This document shows, piece after piece, positions 6,148 to 13,148 of a stretch of 13,705 nt of DNA (within the stretch, counting starts at the first letter, position 1; every line of letters begins with the position of its first letter). Source of the stretch: an uncultured Clostridia bacterium (GTDB lineage: Bacteria > Bacillota > Clostridia > Oscillospirales > Acutalibacteraceae); contig CAMHNT010000030.1 in the NCBI GenBank assembly GCA_946186535.1, positions 1-13,705 of the forward strand, given 5' to 3'. The notes under the pieces are model-generated. The model did no database searches and was not told where the DNA came from. It was given only the letters and a program-made list of their open reading frames with translations. The position numbers and the translations under genes were made by a program.

Positions 6148-7617
6148 ATGAAGAAGAAGAAAAAAAGCAAAGCAAAATATGTTTCAAAAAAGAAAAAATC
6201 TCACGCAGGACTGATTGTTCTTGTGATTGTTCTGGTTCTTCTTGTCGGAGCTTACGGAGCGGGTGGTTTCTATTTCTCACAGCATTTTTTGCCGGGAACT
6301 ACTCTGAACAACACTGATGTTTCGGGACTGACCCTTGACCAAGCAAAGAGCAGACTTCTGGCTTCAAGTGAGAACTACATGCTGACTCTTCAGGAACAGA
6401 ATTACAACCAGGAGACGATTGACGGTTCGGACGTCGGTCTTACGGCTGATGTTTCGGATAAATTCAACAGTCTTCTCGATTCTCAGTCCGGTCCGGACTG
6501 GATTCTGAATTATTTCAGAGACAAGAACTATATTCTTGAAGAGGGTACAATTTCGTACAGCTATGACAACGATATGCTTGAGAAGATAATTGACGGCCTG
6601 GAATGCGTTGATCCACAGTACCCCGTCGAGGCTCAGGACGCCGAGGTTGTTCTTATGGACGGCGAGTTTAAAATTATTCCCGAAAGTGTCGGAAATATCG
6701 CTCACCGTGATGTACTTGAAGAAAAGATAAAGTACGCTATCGAAACTCAACAGTCTTCGATCAATCTCGAGGAGGAGGGCATTTATGATATGCCTAAGGT
6801 TTATGACGACGACGAGGACCTGATTGCGAAAAAGGCGGCGTGCGACGAAATTGTAGATATGACGCTCACTTTCCAATTCGGAATGAGAGAGGAAACGGTC
6901 GATATCCAGACTATTGTGGATTGGATCAAAGTCGATAAGAACGGCAGCGGTGAGTACGAGCTTAAAACAAATGACGACAAAATAAAAGAATATGTAAATT
7001 ATCTTTCGGAAACATATGATACATATCAGAAGCCTAAGACGTTCACGGCGCATTCCGGTTCGGTCATCGAAATCACGACGGGTGACTACGGCTGGAAGCT
7101 CAATCAGGAAACCACGCTAGAAAAGCTGAAGGCTCTCGTTCTCGCAAAGCAGTCCGCTACGGTTGAACTTACTTCCGGAAGCGAGGACAGCGTCGAATGG
7201 TGGGAAAGAATGGCAGTTGGATACGATTCCAACGGTAACGACTATTACGGAACGACGTATGCCGAAGTCAGCATCGACGAACAGCATATGTGGATGTATC
7301 AGGACGGTGAAGTCGTTCTCGAAACCGACGTTGTAACGGGAAACCCGAATCTCGGAAACGACACCCCGAAGGGCGCGTTCAAGATCCGTTATCATGAGAA
7401 GGACGCAACGCTCAGAGGTCCGGGATATGCTACACGTGTAGCATATTGGATGGTTTTCGCCGATGACGTAGGTTTCCACGATGCAACATGGCAGTCGTAT
7501 TTCGGAGGCACGCGTTATCTGACCAACGGTTCGCACGGCTGTGTAAATATGCCGCTTGATCAGGCAGGAAAGCTTTACGATCTTATTTATGACGGTATGC
7601 CGGTATTCGTTTATTGA
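6148..7617 (+). CDS. Membrane-anchored L,D-transpeptidase (YkuD domain) with peptidoglycan-binding region
   Basis: Cross-links peptidoglycan stem peptides through 3-3 bonds, or attaches proteins to the wall, outside the membrane. From the ATG at 6148 the protein has 489 residues. It starts with a Lys-rich cytoplasmic tail (1-20), then one membrane helix (21-43), an alpha/beta region of the putative peptidoglycan-binding type found before YkuD domains (about 60-345, with the LTLDQAKSRL repeat-start motif), and the YkuD catalytic domain (about 370-489). Catalytic residues are seen in GFHDATW (His444) and SHGCVNMP (Cys465). The start is uncertain: GGAGG at 6129-6133 is 14 nt before this ATG, while in-frame ATGs at 6127 and 6136 are badly placed for it. 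It is followed by its own terminator, so it is probably monocistronic. Confidence 0.93.
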   Translation: MKKKKKSKAKYVSKKKKSHAGLIVLVIVLVLLVGAYGAGGFYFSQHFLPGTTLNNTDVSGLTLDQAKSRLLASSENYMLTLQEQNYNQETIDGSDVGLTADVSDKFNSLLDSQSGPDWILNYFRDKNYILEEGTISYSYDNDMLEKIIDGLECVDPQYPVEAQDAEVVLMDGEFKIIPESVGNIAHRDVLEEKIKYAIETQQSSINLEEEGIYDMPKVYDDDEDLIAKKAACDEIVDMTLTFQFGMREETVDIQTIVDWIKVDKNGSGEYELKTNDDKIKEYVNYLSETYDTYQKPKTFTAHSGSVIEITTGDYGWKLNQETTLEKLKALVLAKQSATVELTSGSEDSVEWWERMAVGYDSNGNDYYGTTYAEVSIDEQHMWMYQDGEVVLETDVVTGNPNLGNDTPKGAFKIRYHEKDATLRGPGYATRVAYWMVFADDVGFHDATWQSYFGGTRYLTNGSHGCVNMPLDQAGKLYDLIYDGMPVFVY

Positions 7618-7627
7618 TTGATATCAC

Positions 7628-7666
7628 AAAGTCCTCGGGGATTTTCCTTGAGGACTTTTATTTTTT
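7628..7666 (+). terminator. Terminator after the L,D-transpeptidase gene
   Basis: AAAGTCCTC pairs with GAGGACTTT, with further pairing inside (GGA/TCC), followed by TATTTTTT. It lies 10 bp after the stop codon. Confidence 0.88.
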
Positions 7667-7675
7667 GTTCAGAAG

Positions 7676-7706
7676 ATTAATTGTTTACGAATAGGAAACA
7701 ATTAAT
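7676..7706. promoter_or_regulatory. 11-bp palindrome, candidate operator
   Basis: A perfect inverted repeat, ATTAATTGTTT (7676-7686) and AAACAATTAAT (7696-7706), with a 9-nt centre. It overlaps the probable -35 region of the DUF1858 gene promoter. It is not followed by a T tract on either strand, so an operator is likelier than a terminator. It does not match a Rex or FNR consensus that I can recall. Confidence 0.5.
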
Positions 7707-7730
7707 CAAAAAAAAAGGGTATAATATAAT
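7702..7730 (+). promoter_or_regulatory. Promoter of the DUF1858 gene
   Basis: Two overlapping TATAAT hexamers lie at 7720-7725 and 7725-7730. The second has TTAATC (7702-7707) 17 nt upstream. Transcription would start about 55 nt before the ATG at 7793. Confidence 0.5.
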
Positions 7731-7792
7731 TGTAAAAACAGGAAACCGATAAATTTGGTTTGTATTCAGAATTTAAGAGAGGATAGATAAAA

Positions 7793-7993
7793 ATGGAAAT
7801 CACAAAAGAAACAACAATGGGCGAAATGCTTGAATATGACAGAGGTATTGCAGTAGTTCTCATGGGAAGCGGTATGCACTGCGTAGGCTGTCCGTCTTCA
7901 ATCGGCGAGTCTCTTGAAGAGGCATGCATGGTTCACGGCCTTGACGCCGACGATGTTCTCGCAGAGATCAAAGAGTATCTCGCAAACAAATAA
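7793..7993 (+). CDS. DUF1858 / redox-disulfide domain protein
   Basis: A 66-residue cytoplasmic protein made of a single small helical domain. The signature is a CxxC pair in HCVGCPSS (Cys34 and Cys37) after a helix containing LMGSGMHC, then a C-terminal helix with LDADDVLAEIKEYL. This matches the family often named hybrid-cluster-protein-associated redox disulfide domain (DUF1858). The two cysteines suggest thiol redox or metal chemistry, but no reaction is established here. The ATG has GAGAGGAT upstream. The gene has its own promoter and ends in a hairpin shared with the convergent Ter operon. No hybrid cluster protein gene lies next to it. Confidence 0.88.
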   Translation: MEITKETTMGEMLEYDRGIAVVLMGSGMHCVGCPSSIGESLEEACMVHGLDADDVLAEIKEYLANK

Positions 7994-8075
7994 TAAGTAT
8001 AGATATACTATAAAATAAAAAATGCTCTGCGGTAATCCACAGAGCATTTTAATTTTATATTATATACTTATTATT
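7989..8075. terminator. Bidirectional terminator shared by convergent genes
   Basis: The core stem is AAAATGCTCTG (8019-8029) with CAGAGCATTTT (8040-8050). It gives T-rich tails on both strands and so serves the DUF1858 gene on the plus strand and the Ter operon on the minus strand. A second, outer perfect 13-bp inverted repeat (7989-8001 with 8063-8075) carries the stop codons of both genes in its arms. Confidence 0.85.
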
Positions 8076-8667
8076 AACCGATGTCTACACCGAAATTAGC
8101 GCAGAGAGCAGCAAGTCCGCCGGAGAATCCGCTTCCGATTGCGTTGAACTTCCACTCACCGTTGTGTCTGTAGAGATCGGCAACTACAACCGCAGTTTCA
8201 ACGGAGAAATCTTCGCCGAGGTCGTACTTGATAAGCTCGGTTCCGGAAACAGCGTCAACAACACGGATATAGGAATTCTCAACCATACCGAAATTCTGCT
8301 TTCTTGCTTCAGCCTGATCGATAGTAACCGTAAAGCTTACTCTCTCGATATCTGCAGGGATAGCTGAGAGATCGATGTTGATAACCTCATCGTCGCCTTC
8401 GCCCTCACCTGTTCTGTTGTCGCCCATGTGCTCAACGCCGGGTCCGACCTTCTGATTGTAGAAAATGAAGTCTGCGCTGCTTCTTACTTTTCCTGTTCCT
8501 GCGAGCATGAATGCTGCTGCGTCGAGGTCAAACTGTGCGCCGCCGTCATAACGGTTAACGTCCCAACCGAGACCTACGAGAATTTTTGTCAGACCACCGC
8601 TGATTCCTGCGTCCTGGGCAACCTTAGCCAAGCTAACCTTGCCGCCTTTACTTAAACTTACTGGCAT
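8074..8667 (-). CDS. TerD family protein, canonical
   Basis: A 197-residue single-domain TerD protein, the usual length. TerD proteins are calcium-binding beta-sandwiches tied to tellurite resistance, phage inhibition and envelope or chemical stress; their molecular activity is not settled. Diagnostic stretches are VGLGWD (31-36), FDLDAAAFML (46-55), DFIFYNQ (66-72), HMGDNRTGEGEGDDE (80-94), where the acidic residues supply metal ligands, and LYRHNGEWKFNAIGSGF near the end. It is the last gene of the operon, 45 bp after the AIM24 gene, with AAGGAAGG as ribosome binding site. Its close similarity to the classical TerD pattern contrasts with the diverged copy at 9670-10542. Confidence 0.94.
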   Translation of the reverse strand: MPVSLSKGGKVSLAKVAQDAGISGGLTKILVGLGWDVNRYDGGAQFDLDAAAFMLAGTGKVRSSADFIFYNQKVGPGVEHMGDNRTGEGEGDDEVINIDLSAIPADIERVSFTVTIDQAEARKQNFGMVENSYIRVVDAVSGTELIKYDLGEDFSVETAVVVADLYRHNGEWKFNAIGSGFSGGLAALCANFGVDIG

Positions 8668-8712
8668 AATAAAGACCTTCCTTTTTATAAAATTATTTCA
8701 ATGATTTATCAA

Positions 8713-9591
8713 TTAAAGACCGAACATACCGCCGATACCGCCAAGTCCGCCTGCACCGCCGGCACCTCCAATGCCGCCTGTACCGTTTCCGCCCAGCATG
8801 TTTCCGAGCTGACCGAGTGTGCCCTGAACGCTCTGAGCTGCGCCGCCGAGAGTCTGGTTCTGCTGTCTTGAAGCTCTCTGACCCGAGGAACCGCCGTCCA
8901 TACCGATGTTAACACCGGATTCTCTCTCGAGAGGCTGAATGATAACGGTTGCGGTGTTGTTTCCAGACCACTCAAACATATATGATTCACCGGAAGCCTG
9001 ACCGATGAGGTTCTTCCACGAAAGATCCATCTTGAAGCCCGGATCTCCTCCGATCCAGCAAACTACTGCGTCAGGGTCAACTTCGAGAGTTGCTCCGTTC
9101 TGAACGTTGCTGAGAACGATCGGGTTTCCGTCAACGAGAACGGCTACCTGTGCGTTCGGACCCACGCCCGTGAGAGTCGATGTTGCGAGACCCTTCTGGG
9201 AGATAACGCCCTGAGCGAGGAATCTTACGCCGTAACGGCAGTCCGATGTGAAGGCGAGAATGTTTTCGGATTCAACGGAAATGGTTTCGCCCTGTCTTAG
9301 ATTATATACAACAACGTGATTTGCGTCGTTTGCGTAGTATGTAATGTTGTTGCCTCTGTTGATGACCTTCATGAGCGGAAGGTTCTCACCCGTGAAACGG
9401 CGTGTGAGCTGACCGAGAGCAGCCTGGAGGGGATTTCCCTGAGGTCCCAGAAGGACCTTCTCGAACTGATAGTTCTTCGCGCCGAAGCACTCACCGCAGA
9501 TGAACGCACCTGCTTTTGTGTAAAGAATGTCACCGCCGCCCTGGCTGGTAACTTTAAGTGTAAGCTCGTTCAAAGTTTCTAATTTAAGCAT
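8713..9591 (-). CDS. AIM24 family protein with Gly-rich C-terminal tail
   Basis: A 292-residue protein. Residues about 1-222 match the AIM24 / DUF124 beta-rich fold (TIGR00266-like): GGGDILYTKAGAFICGE near the start, repeated strands such as ITYYANDANHVVVYNL, FLAQGVISQKGLATSTLTG, and VVCWIGGDPGFKMDL. The rest is low complexity: an SGQRASRQQNQ linker, then a Gly/Leu/Met-rich tail that ends in GGIGGMFGL. AIM24 proteins have no known enzymatic role. The yeast relative is mitochondrial, and bacterial members are, to my recollection, often found near TerD genes. It is the middle gene of the operon, 78 bp after the first TerD gene, with AAGGAGA upstream of its ATG. There is no signal peptide or membrane helix. 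Confidence 0.87.
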   Translation of the reverse strand: MLKLETLNELTLKVTSQGGGDILYTKAGAFICGECFGAKNYQFEKVLLGPQGNPLQAALGQLTRRFTGENLPLMKVINRGNNITYYANDANHVVVYNLRQGETISVESENILAFTSDCRYGVRFLAQGVISQKGLATSTLTGVGPNAQVAVLVDGNPIVLSNVQNGATLEVDPDAVVCWIGGDPGFKMDLSWKNLIGQASGESYMFEWSGNNTATVIIQPLERESGVNIGMDGGSSGQRASRQQNQTLGGAAQSVQGTLGQLGNMLGGNGTGGIGGAGGAGGLGGIGGMFGL

Positions 9592-9669
9592 TAGCTTTTT
9601 CTCCTTTTGTTATATTTTCTTAACCTTCTCTATAAACATGCAGTGAAAAAATCTGCTTGTTCACAAATT

Positions 9670-10542
9670 TTAGTCCGCTACGTTTACACCGTAAACAGCG
9701 CACAGACCTGCGAGATCTTCCGCAAATCCGTTTCCGACAGGGTTGAATCTCCATTGACCGCCCTTGTTGTATACCTCACCCACAACCATCGAAGTAACGC
9801 TTGCGAAGTAGTCCGTCAGCATAAATTTAACAAGCTCCTTGTTCGTAGACTTGTCCACGACTCTGACATAAGCGTTTGAAACCATGCTGAAATTCAGATT
9901 CTTTTCAAGAGCTTCGTTGATTGTAACAACGAACGCAATTTTCTGAACGTTCGGGCTGAGCTTGTTCAAGCTGATGTTGATAACCTCGTCGTCGCCGACT
10001 CCCGCGCCGTCCGTGCTGTCTCCCATGTGAGTGATTGAACCGTCGGGACTCGTCGGCTGACCGTAAAATACAAACCAGTCGTCACCCACGACCTTATTGT
10101 CTGCACCGAGCATAAATGCGGATGCATCAAGATCGCATGCCTGATTTAAAATATCCCAGCCGAGGCAAACCTGAATTTCGGAGAGATTCGGATTGATCTG
10201 GGAAAGAGATGTTTTCTGACCCTTTTTCAGATGAACTCCCGTGCCTGCCGGTCTCTGTCTCGGAGCGATAGGCTGAGTATTCTGAACAGGCTGCTGATAA
10301 TTATTCTGAGCAGGCTGACTGAAGTTATTTCGAGCCGGCTGCTGATAGTTATTCTGAACAGGCTGGCTGAAGTTGTTCTGAGCAGGCTGCTGATAGTTAT
10401 TCTGAACAGGCTGATTGGCATTAACCGTCTGCTGTGTCTGACCGACATTGTTTGTCGGAAGTCCTGCTGAACCGGTCTGATTAAGTGCGAGCAAGCTGTC
10501 GGCACTTAATGCGCCTGATGTGTTCATTGGTATATTGAACAT
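9670..10542 (-). CDS. TerD family protein with Gln/Asn/Pro octapeptide-repeat N-terminal arm
   Basis: A 290-residue protein from the ATG at 10542, chosen because GGAGG (10555-10551) lies 8 nt upstream; the in-frame ATGs at 10548 and 10563 are worse placed. Residues 1-43 are a polar leader. Residues 44-91 are six octapeptides of the form QP(V/A)(Q/R)NN(Y/F)(Q/S), the last one degenerate. Residues 103-290 are a TerD domain: LGWD (127-130), CDLDASAFML (136-145), HMGDSTDGAGVGDDE (172-186), and QWRFNPVGNGF at the end. The acidic ligand motif is kept but the domain is diverged from the TerD at 8074-8667. The disordered, prion-like arm could drive self-assembly or anchor the protein to a partner; that is inference. 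It is the first gene of the Ter operon. Confidence 0.92.
   Translation of the reverse strand: MFNIPMNTSGALSADSLLALNQTGSAGLPTNNVGQTQQTVNANQPVQNNYQQPAQNNFSQPVQNNYQQPARNNFSQPAQNNYQQPVQNTQPIAPRQRPAGTGVHLKKGQKTSLSQINPNLSEIQVCLGWDILNQACDLDASAFMLGADNKVVGDDWFVFYGQPTSPDGSITHMGDSTDGAGVGDDEVINISLNKLSPNVQKIAFVVTINEALEKNLNFSMVSNAYVRVVDKSTNKELVKFMLTDYFASVTSMVVGEVYNKGGQWRFNPVGNGFAEDLAGLCAVYGVNVAD
10270..10413 (-). repeat. Six in-frame 24-bp repeats inside the TerD gene
   Basis: These encode the octapeptides of the N-terminal arm (residues 44-91). Alternating NNYQ and NNFS units give a 48-bp higher-order period at the DNA level. That suggests expansion by slippage or unequal exchange and a likely site of length variation between strains. 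Confidence 0.9.
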
Positions 10543-10605
10543 TTTCATAGCCTCCCTTTTCACGATATTTTGATGTTTTATGTATATAGTCTACACCTAT
10601 CTATA

Positions 10606-10634
10606 ATAATATCACATTTCCCGCCCATTGTCAA
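10606..10634 (-). promoter_or_regulatory. Promoter of the TerD-AIM24-TerD operon
   Basis: Minus strand: consensus -35 TTGACA (10634-10629), 17-nt spacer, -10 TATTAT (10611-10606). The leader is about 60 nt. The -35 box lies 13 bp downstream of the right 46-bp repeat array. Confidence 0.8.
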
Positions 10635-10647
10635 AACAATTTTTATA

Positions 10648-10742
10648 TTTTTTTACTACGATTCCGAACACATTCTTTACATGAGCTATCGCCCGATTTT
10701 TTTGCCCCGATTCCGGAGACATTCTTGACATAAGCCATCGCC
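10648..10742 (-). repeat. Two 46-bp repeats, right array
   Basis: Read on the minus strand, the copies are 10742-10697 and 10693-10648, separated by 3 bp. Each begins GGCGAT(G/A)GCT(T/C)ATGT, contains CCGGAATCGG or TTCGGAATCG, and ends in A7. They are clearly the same unit as the three at 5893-6029, in the opposite orientation. The array sits directly upstream of the Ter operon promoter. Confidence 0.9.
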
Positions 10743-10762
10743 CGAGGCGGCGGACTTTACCG

Positions 10763-10899
10763 GTTAGGGTTTCTCTCTATCCTACTCATTGGACTTTTCA
10801 TACAGTCGTTTATCAAGAATATTAAAAACATAAACAAATAATATCTTTCACCAAATGAAAAAACTCACGGCAAGAAAAACTGAACAAATCAGGCGGTCG
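10763..10899 (-). repeat. Module B of repeat element, right copy
   Basis: The 137-bp inverted counterpart of 5736-5872. The end nearest the 46-bp repeats (GGATAGAGAGAAACCCTAAC) is identical in both copies; the middle has scattered differences and small compensating indels. Confidence 0.8.
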
Positions 10900-11115
10900 A
10901 AGGTCGCCGGGCGTAAAGTGAGCGGCTGTGGAGCCCGAAGGGCGGAGCATTTTAGCGAGCGGCAAATGAGTGAAGTAGACTCCGAAAACTTGCCGCCCGA
11001 ACAAAAAGAGGTTGTTAGGGGAAAATCGCACATTTAAGGAGCGTAAGCGACGCATGCGATTGTCCCCTGACTTCCTTTTTGCCTACTTTTGGGGAATCCA
11101 AAAATAAGCAACGCT
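10900..11115. other. Segment specific to the right repeat element
   Basis: About 216 bp between modules A and B, whereas the left copy has only 55 bp here. It contains a long imperfect hairpin, AGGGGAAAATCGCA (11017-11030) with TGCGATTGTCCCCT (11055-11068), pairing at 13 of 14 positions. No ribosome binding site or recognisable protein motif is present, and I see no gene. Confidence 0.6.
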
Positions 11116-11205
11116 CCAAGAGGCAGAGCCGCAGGCGATAGCCGATTGGCGATAGCCGATTGGCAAGCGGAACTTATGCGTTAGCTGTAGGTCGTGCGCC
11201 CGGCG
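11116..11205 (-). repeat. Module A of repeat element, right copy
   Basis: Inverted counterpart of 5604-5680. It contains a direct 14-bp duplication of GGCGATAGCCGATT (11134-11147 and 11148-11161) that is single in the left copy, which indicates a recent slippage event. Confidence 0.85.
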
Positions 11206-11383
11206 AAACGGGCAAAAAGTTATACAAAAGATATCTTAAACTTAAGAAGGATATCTTTTGTTTAAGATGCTTTTCTATTAAGTTGAGTTCTTTCATCAAA
11301 CTTTCGCCACCCCCAACCCCCTCCCCGGAGGGGGCTTTCTGGGCGTGGGCTTCCCCCACTCCCATCGGGAGCTGCGCTCCCGA
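11206..11383. repeat. Hairpin-rich outer end of the right element
   Basis: It holds a perfect 11-bp inverted repeat CAAAAGATATC / GATATCTTTTG (11225-11235 and 11250-11260), a C/G-rich hairpin CCCCCTCCCCGGAGGGGG (11318-11335), and a perfect 8-bp stem TCGGGAGC / GCTCCCGA (11365-11383). No coding sequence is supported. Confidence 0.65.
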
Positions 11384-11386
11384 ACC

Positions 11387-11419
11387 AAAAAAAGCAGGTA
11401 ATCATACCGATACCTGCTT
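11387..11419 (-). terminator. Terminator of rny
   Basis: Minus strand: AAGCAGGTA (11419-11411) pairs with TACCTGCTT (11400-11392), followed by a T run (11393-11387). It starts 14 bp after the rny stop codon. Confidence 0.9.
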
Positions 11420-11433
11420 CTTTTATAAATCAA

Positions 11434-12987
11434 TTATTTAGCGTAGTCAATTGCCCTTGACTCTCTTATGATGTTAACCTTAACCTGACCCGGATAATCA
11501 AGGTCGGTCTCTATTTTCTTACAGATCTCACGTGCAAGCGGAATCATTCTCTCATCGTTAACGATTTCCGGCTTAACCATTATTCTGACCTCACGGCCTG
11601 CCTGAATAGCAAAGCAACGTTCAACGCCGTCAAACGACGCCGCAACTTCTTCAAGCTTCTGAAGTCTCTTGATGTAGTTCTCAAGATTCTCACGTCTTGC
11701 TCCGGGTCTTGCCGCAGAGATAGCGTCCGCAGCCTGAACGATACATGCAACAACGGTCTTTGCTTCAATATCGCCGTGATGGGCATGAATAGCGTGAATG
11801 ACCTGTTCGCTTTCCTTGTATTTCCTTGCAACGTCAACACCGATCTCAACGTGGGAGCCTTCGATTTCGTGGTCAAGCGCCTTTCCGATATCGTGAAGAA
11901 GTCCTGCTCTCTTCGCAAGAGTCGGATCCATTCCGAGCTCGCTTGCGATCATACCCGAAAGCAAAGCCACCTCGATTGAGTGATTGAGAACGTTTTGACC
12001 GTAGCTTGTGCGGTAACGCAGACGTCCCAGAAGCTTCACGAGTTCGTGGTGAATGCCGTTTACGCCGACTTCGAGGACGGCTCTCTCGCCCTCTTCCTTG
12101 ATGATGCTCTCAACCTCACGGCGAGCCTTGTCGATCATTTCTTCAATTCGTGCCGGGTGAATACGTCCGTCTGCAATAAGCTTCTCAAGAGCCACTCGGG
12201 CGATTTCTCGTCTGACCGGCTCAAAGCATGAAAGCGTAATTGCCTCCGGTGTATCGTCAATAATAAGGTCAACGCCCGTAAGCGTTTCGATAGCCCTGAT
12301 GTTTCTTCCCTCACGACCGATGATTCTTCCCTTCATCTCATCGCTCGGAAGCGGTACAACCGAAACCGCAGCTTCGGCAACATGATCCGCCGCACATCTC
12401 TGGATAGCAAGAGAAATAATATTTCTCGCCTTCTTTTCGGACTCCTCACGCATCTTCTGCTCGAAGTCCAGAATCTTGACTGCTTTTTCGTGAGTAAGCT
12501 CTGCTTCAAGATTGTTGAGCAGGTATTCCTTCGCCTGCTCTGTCGTAAATCCGGAAATCTTTTCCAGAACATCAAACTGACTCTTCTTGATGGACTCCGC
12601 TTCGGCGAGTCTCTCTTCGGCCTGTTTGAGCTTTTTGGCAACATTGTCTTCCTTTTTCTCGAGGTTATCCATTTTGCGGTCGAGAGTTTCCTCCTTCTGC
12701 TGAACGCGTCTTTCCTGACGCTGAACCTCTTTTCGTCTGGCATTAAGATCCTTTTCGGTCTCGTTTCTGAAACGATGAACCTCGTCCTTTCCTTCAAGGA
12801 CATATTCTTTCTTCTTTGCTTCTGCCTCTTTTATGGCTTCGTCAACGATGCGTTTAGCCTCTGCTTCGGCGGAACCGATCTCCGCTTCGGCGATTTTCTT
12901 GCGGTGATTCACGCCTGCAAGAAAACTGACAACACCGGTGACGATCGCAATGAGAACAATAAGCAAAATCGCCAACCAAATTTCCAA
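11434..12987 (-). CDS. rny: Ribonuclease Y
   Basis: Membrane-anchored endoribonuclease that starts mRNA decay in Gram-positive bacteria and anchors the degradation machinery. With a TTG start at 12987 the protein has 517 residues, close to the 520 of the Bacillus enzyme. Order of parts: one N-terminal membrane helix (about 4-25), a long charged coiled coil (about 30-190), a KH RNA-binding domain with GRIIGREGRNIR (220-231), and an HD phosphohydrolase domain with His336 in NHSIEVA and the metal-binding LLHDIGK (His365-Asp366). The start is chosen because AAGGAGGTG (13006-12998) lies 10 nt upstream. An earlier in-frame TTG at 13032 would place this ribosome binding site inside the gene and add 15 atypical residues. 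A terminator follows directly, so the gene is probably monocistronic. Confidence 0.96.
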   Translation of the reverse strand: MEIWLAILLIVLIAIVTGVVSFLAGVNHRKKIAEAEIGSAEAEAKRIVDEAIKEAEAKKKEYVLEGKDEVHRFRNETEKDLNARRKEVQRQERRVQQKEETLDRKMDNLEKKEDNVAKKLKQAEERLAEAESIKKSQFDVLEKISGFTTEQAKEYLLNNLEAELTHEKAVKILDFEQKMREESEKKARNIISLAIQRCAADHVAEAAVSVVPLPSDEMKGRIIGREGRNIRAIETLTGVDLIIDDTPEAITLSCFEPVRREIARVALEKLIADGRIHPARIEEMIDKARREVESIIKEEGERAVLEVGVNGIHHELVKLLGRLRYRTSYGQNVLNHSIEVALLSGMIASELGMDPTLAKRAGLLHDIGKALDHEIEGSHVEIGVDVARKYKESEQVIHAIHAHHGDIEAKTVVACIVQAADAISAARPGARRENLENYIKRLQKLEEVAASFDGVERCFAIQAGREVRIMVKPEIVNDERMIPLAREICKKIETDLDYPGQVKVNIIRESRAIDYAK

Positions 12988-12997
12988 AGTAGTCTGA

Positions 12998-13006
12998 CAC
13001 CTCCTT
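12998..13006 (-). promoter_or_regulatory. Ribosome binding site deciding the rny TTG start
   Basis: AAGGAGGTG on the minus strand, 10 nt before TTG at 12987-12985. A nine-base anti-Shine-Dalgarno match is strong and may compensate for the weak TTG start codon. Confidence 0.8.
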
Positions 13007-13089
13007 GACTGATTTTCTTTGTTAATGGTCAATTTTTAAAGATAATCAACTCCGGCGCCGTTTCTACAATGCATTTCAATTTGTGTTCA

Positions 13090-13118
13090 TTGAAATCCGG
13101 GAAACAAATTTGTATAAT
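13090..13118 (+). promoter_or_regulatory. Plus-strand promoter candidate antisense to the rny leader
   Basis: -35 TTGAAA (13090-13095), 17-nt spacer, -10 TATAAT (13113-13118). It points away from rny, through its leader, with no gene downstream in this window. In such A/T-rich DNA it could be a chance match. Confidence 0.35.
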
Positions 13119-13148
13119 ATGTATATGCCAATGTATTTCTGAAATATA

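Noticed and set aside
5780..6151. Plus-strand open frame of 123 codons over module B and the 46-bp array
   Set aside because: Its translation simply repeats the tandem DNA unit (MAHVKS..FGIGVKK). It has no ribosome binding site and overlaps the transpeptidase promoter and start.
6364..7053. Minus-strand open frame of 229 codons inside the transpeptidase gene
   Set aside because: It lies wholly opposite a clear YkuD protein gene, with no ribosome binding site and no family features.
10855..11441. Several 60-93 codon frames in the right repeat element
   Set aside because: They overlap each other on both strands, follow the hairpins, and lack ribosome binding sites. This is typical of spurious frames in GC-rich intergenic repeats.
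12382..13008. Plus-strand open frame of 208 codons opposite the rny coiled coil
   Set aside because: It is an antisense shadow: the charged coiled-coil codons read in reverse give a Leu/Phe-rich pseudo-membrane protein. rny itself is unmistakable.
12988..13032. Extended rny start at the in-frame TTG at 13032
   Set aside because: This would bury the strong AAGGAGGTG ribosome binding site within the coding sequence and add 15 residues not typical of RNase Y.
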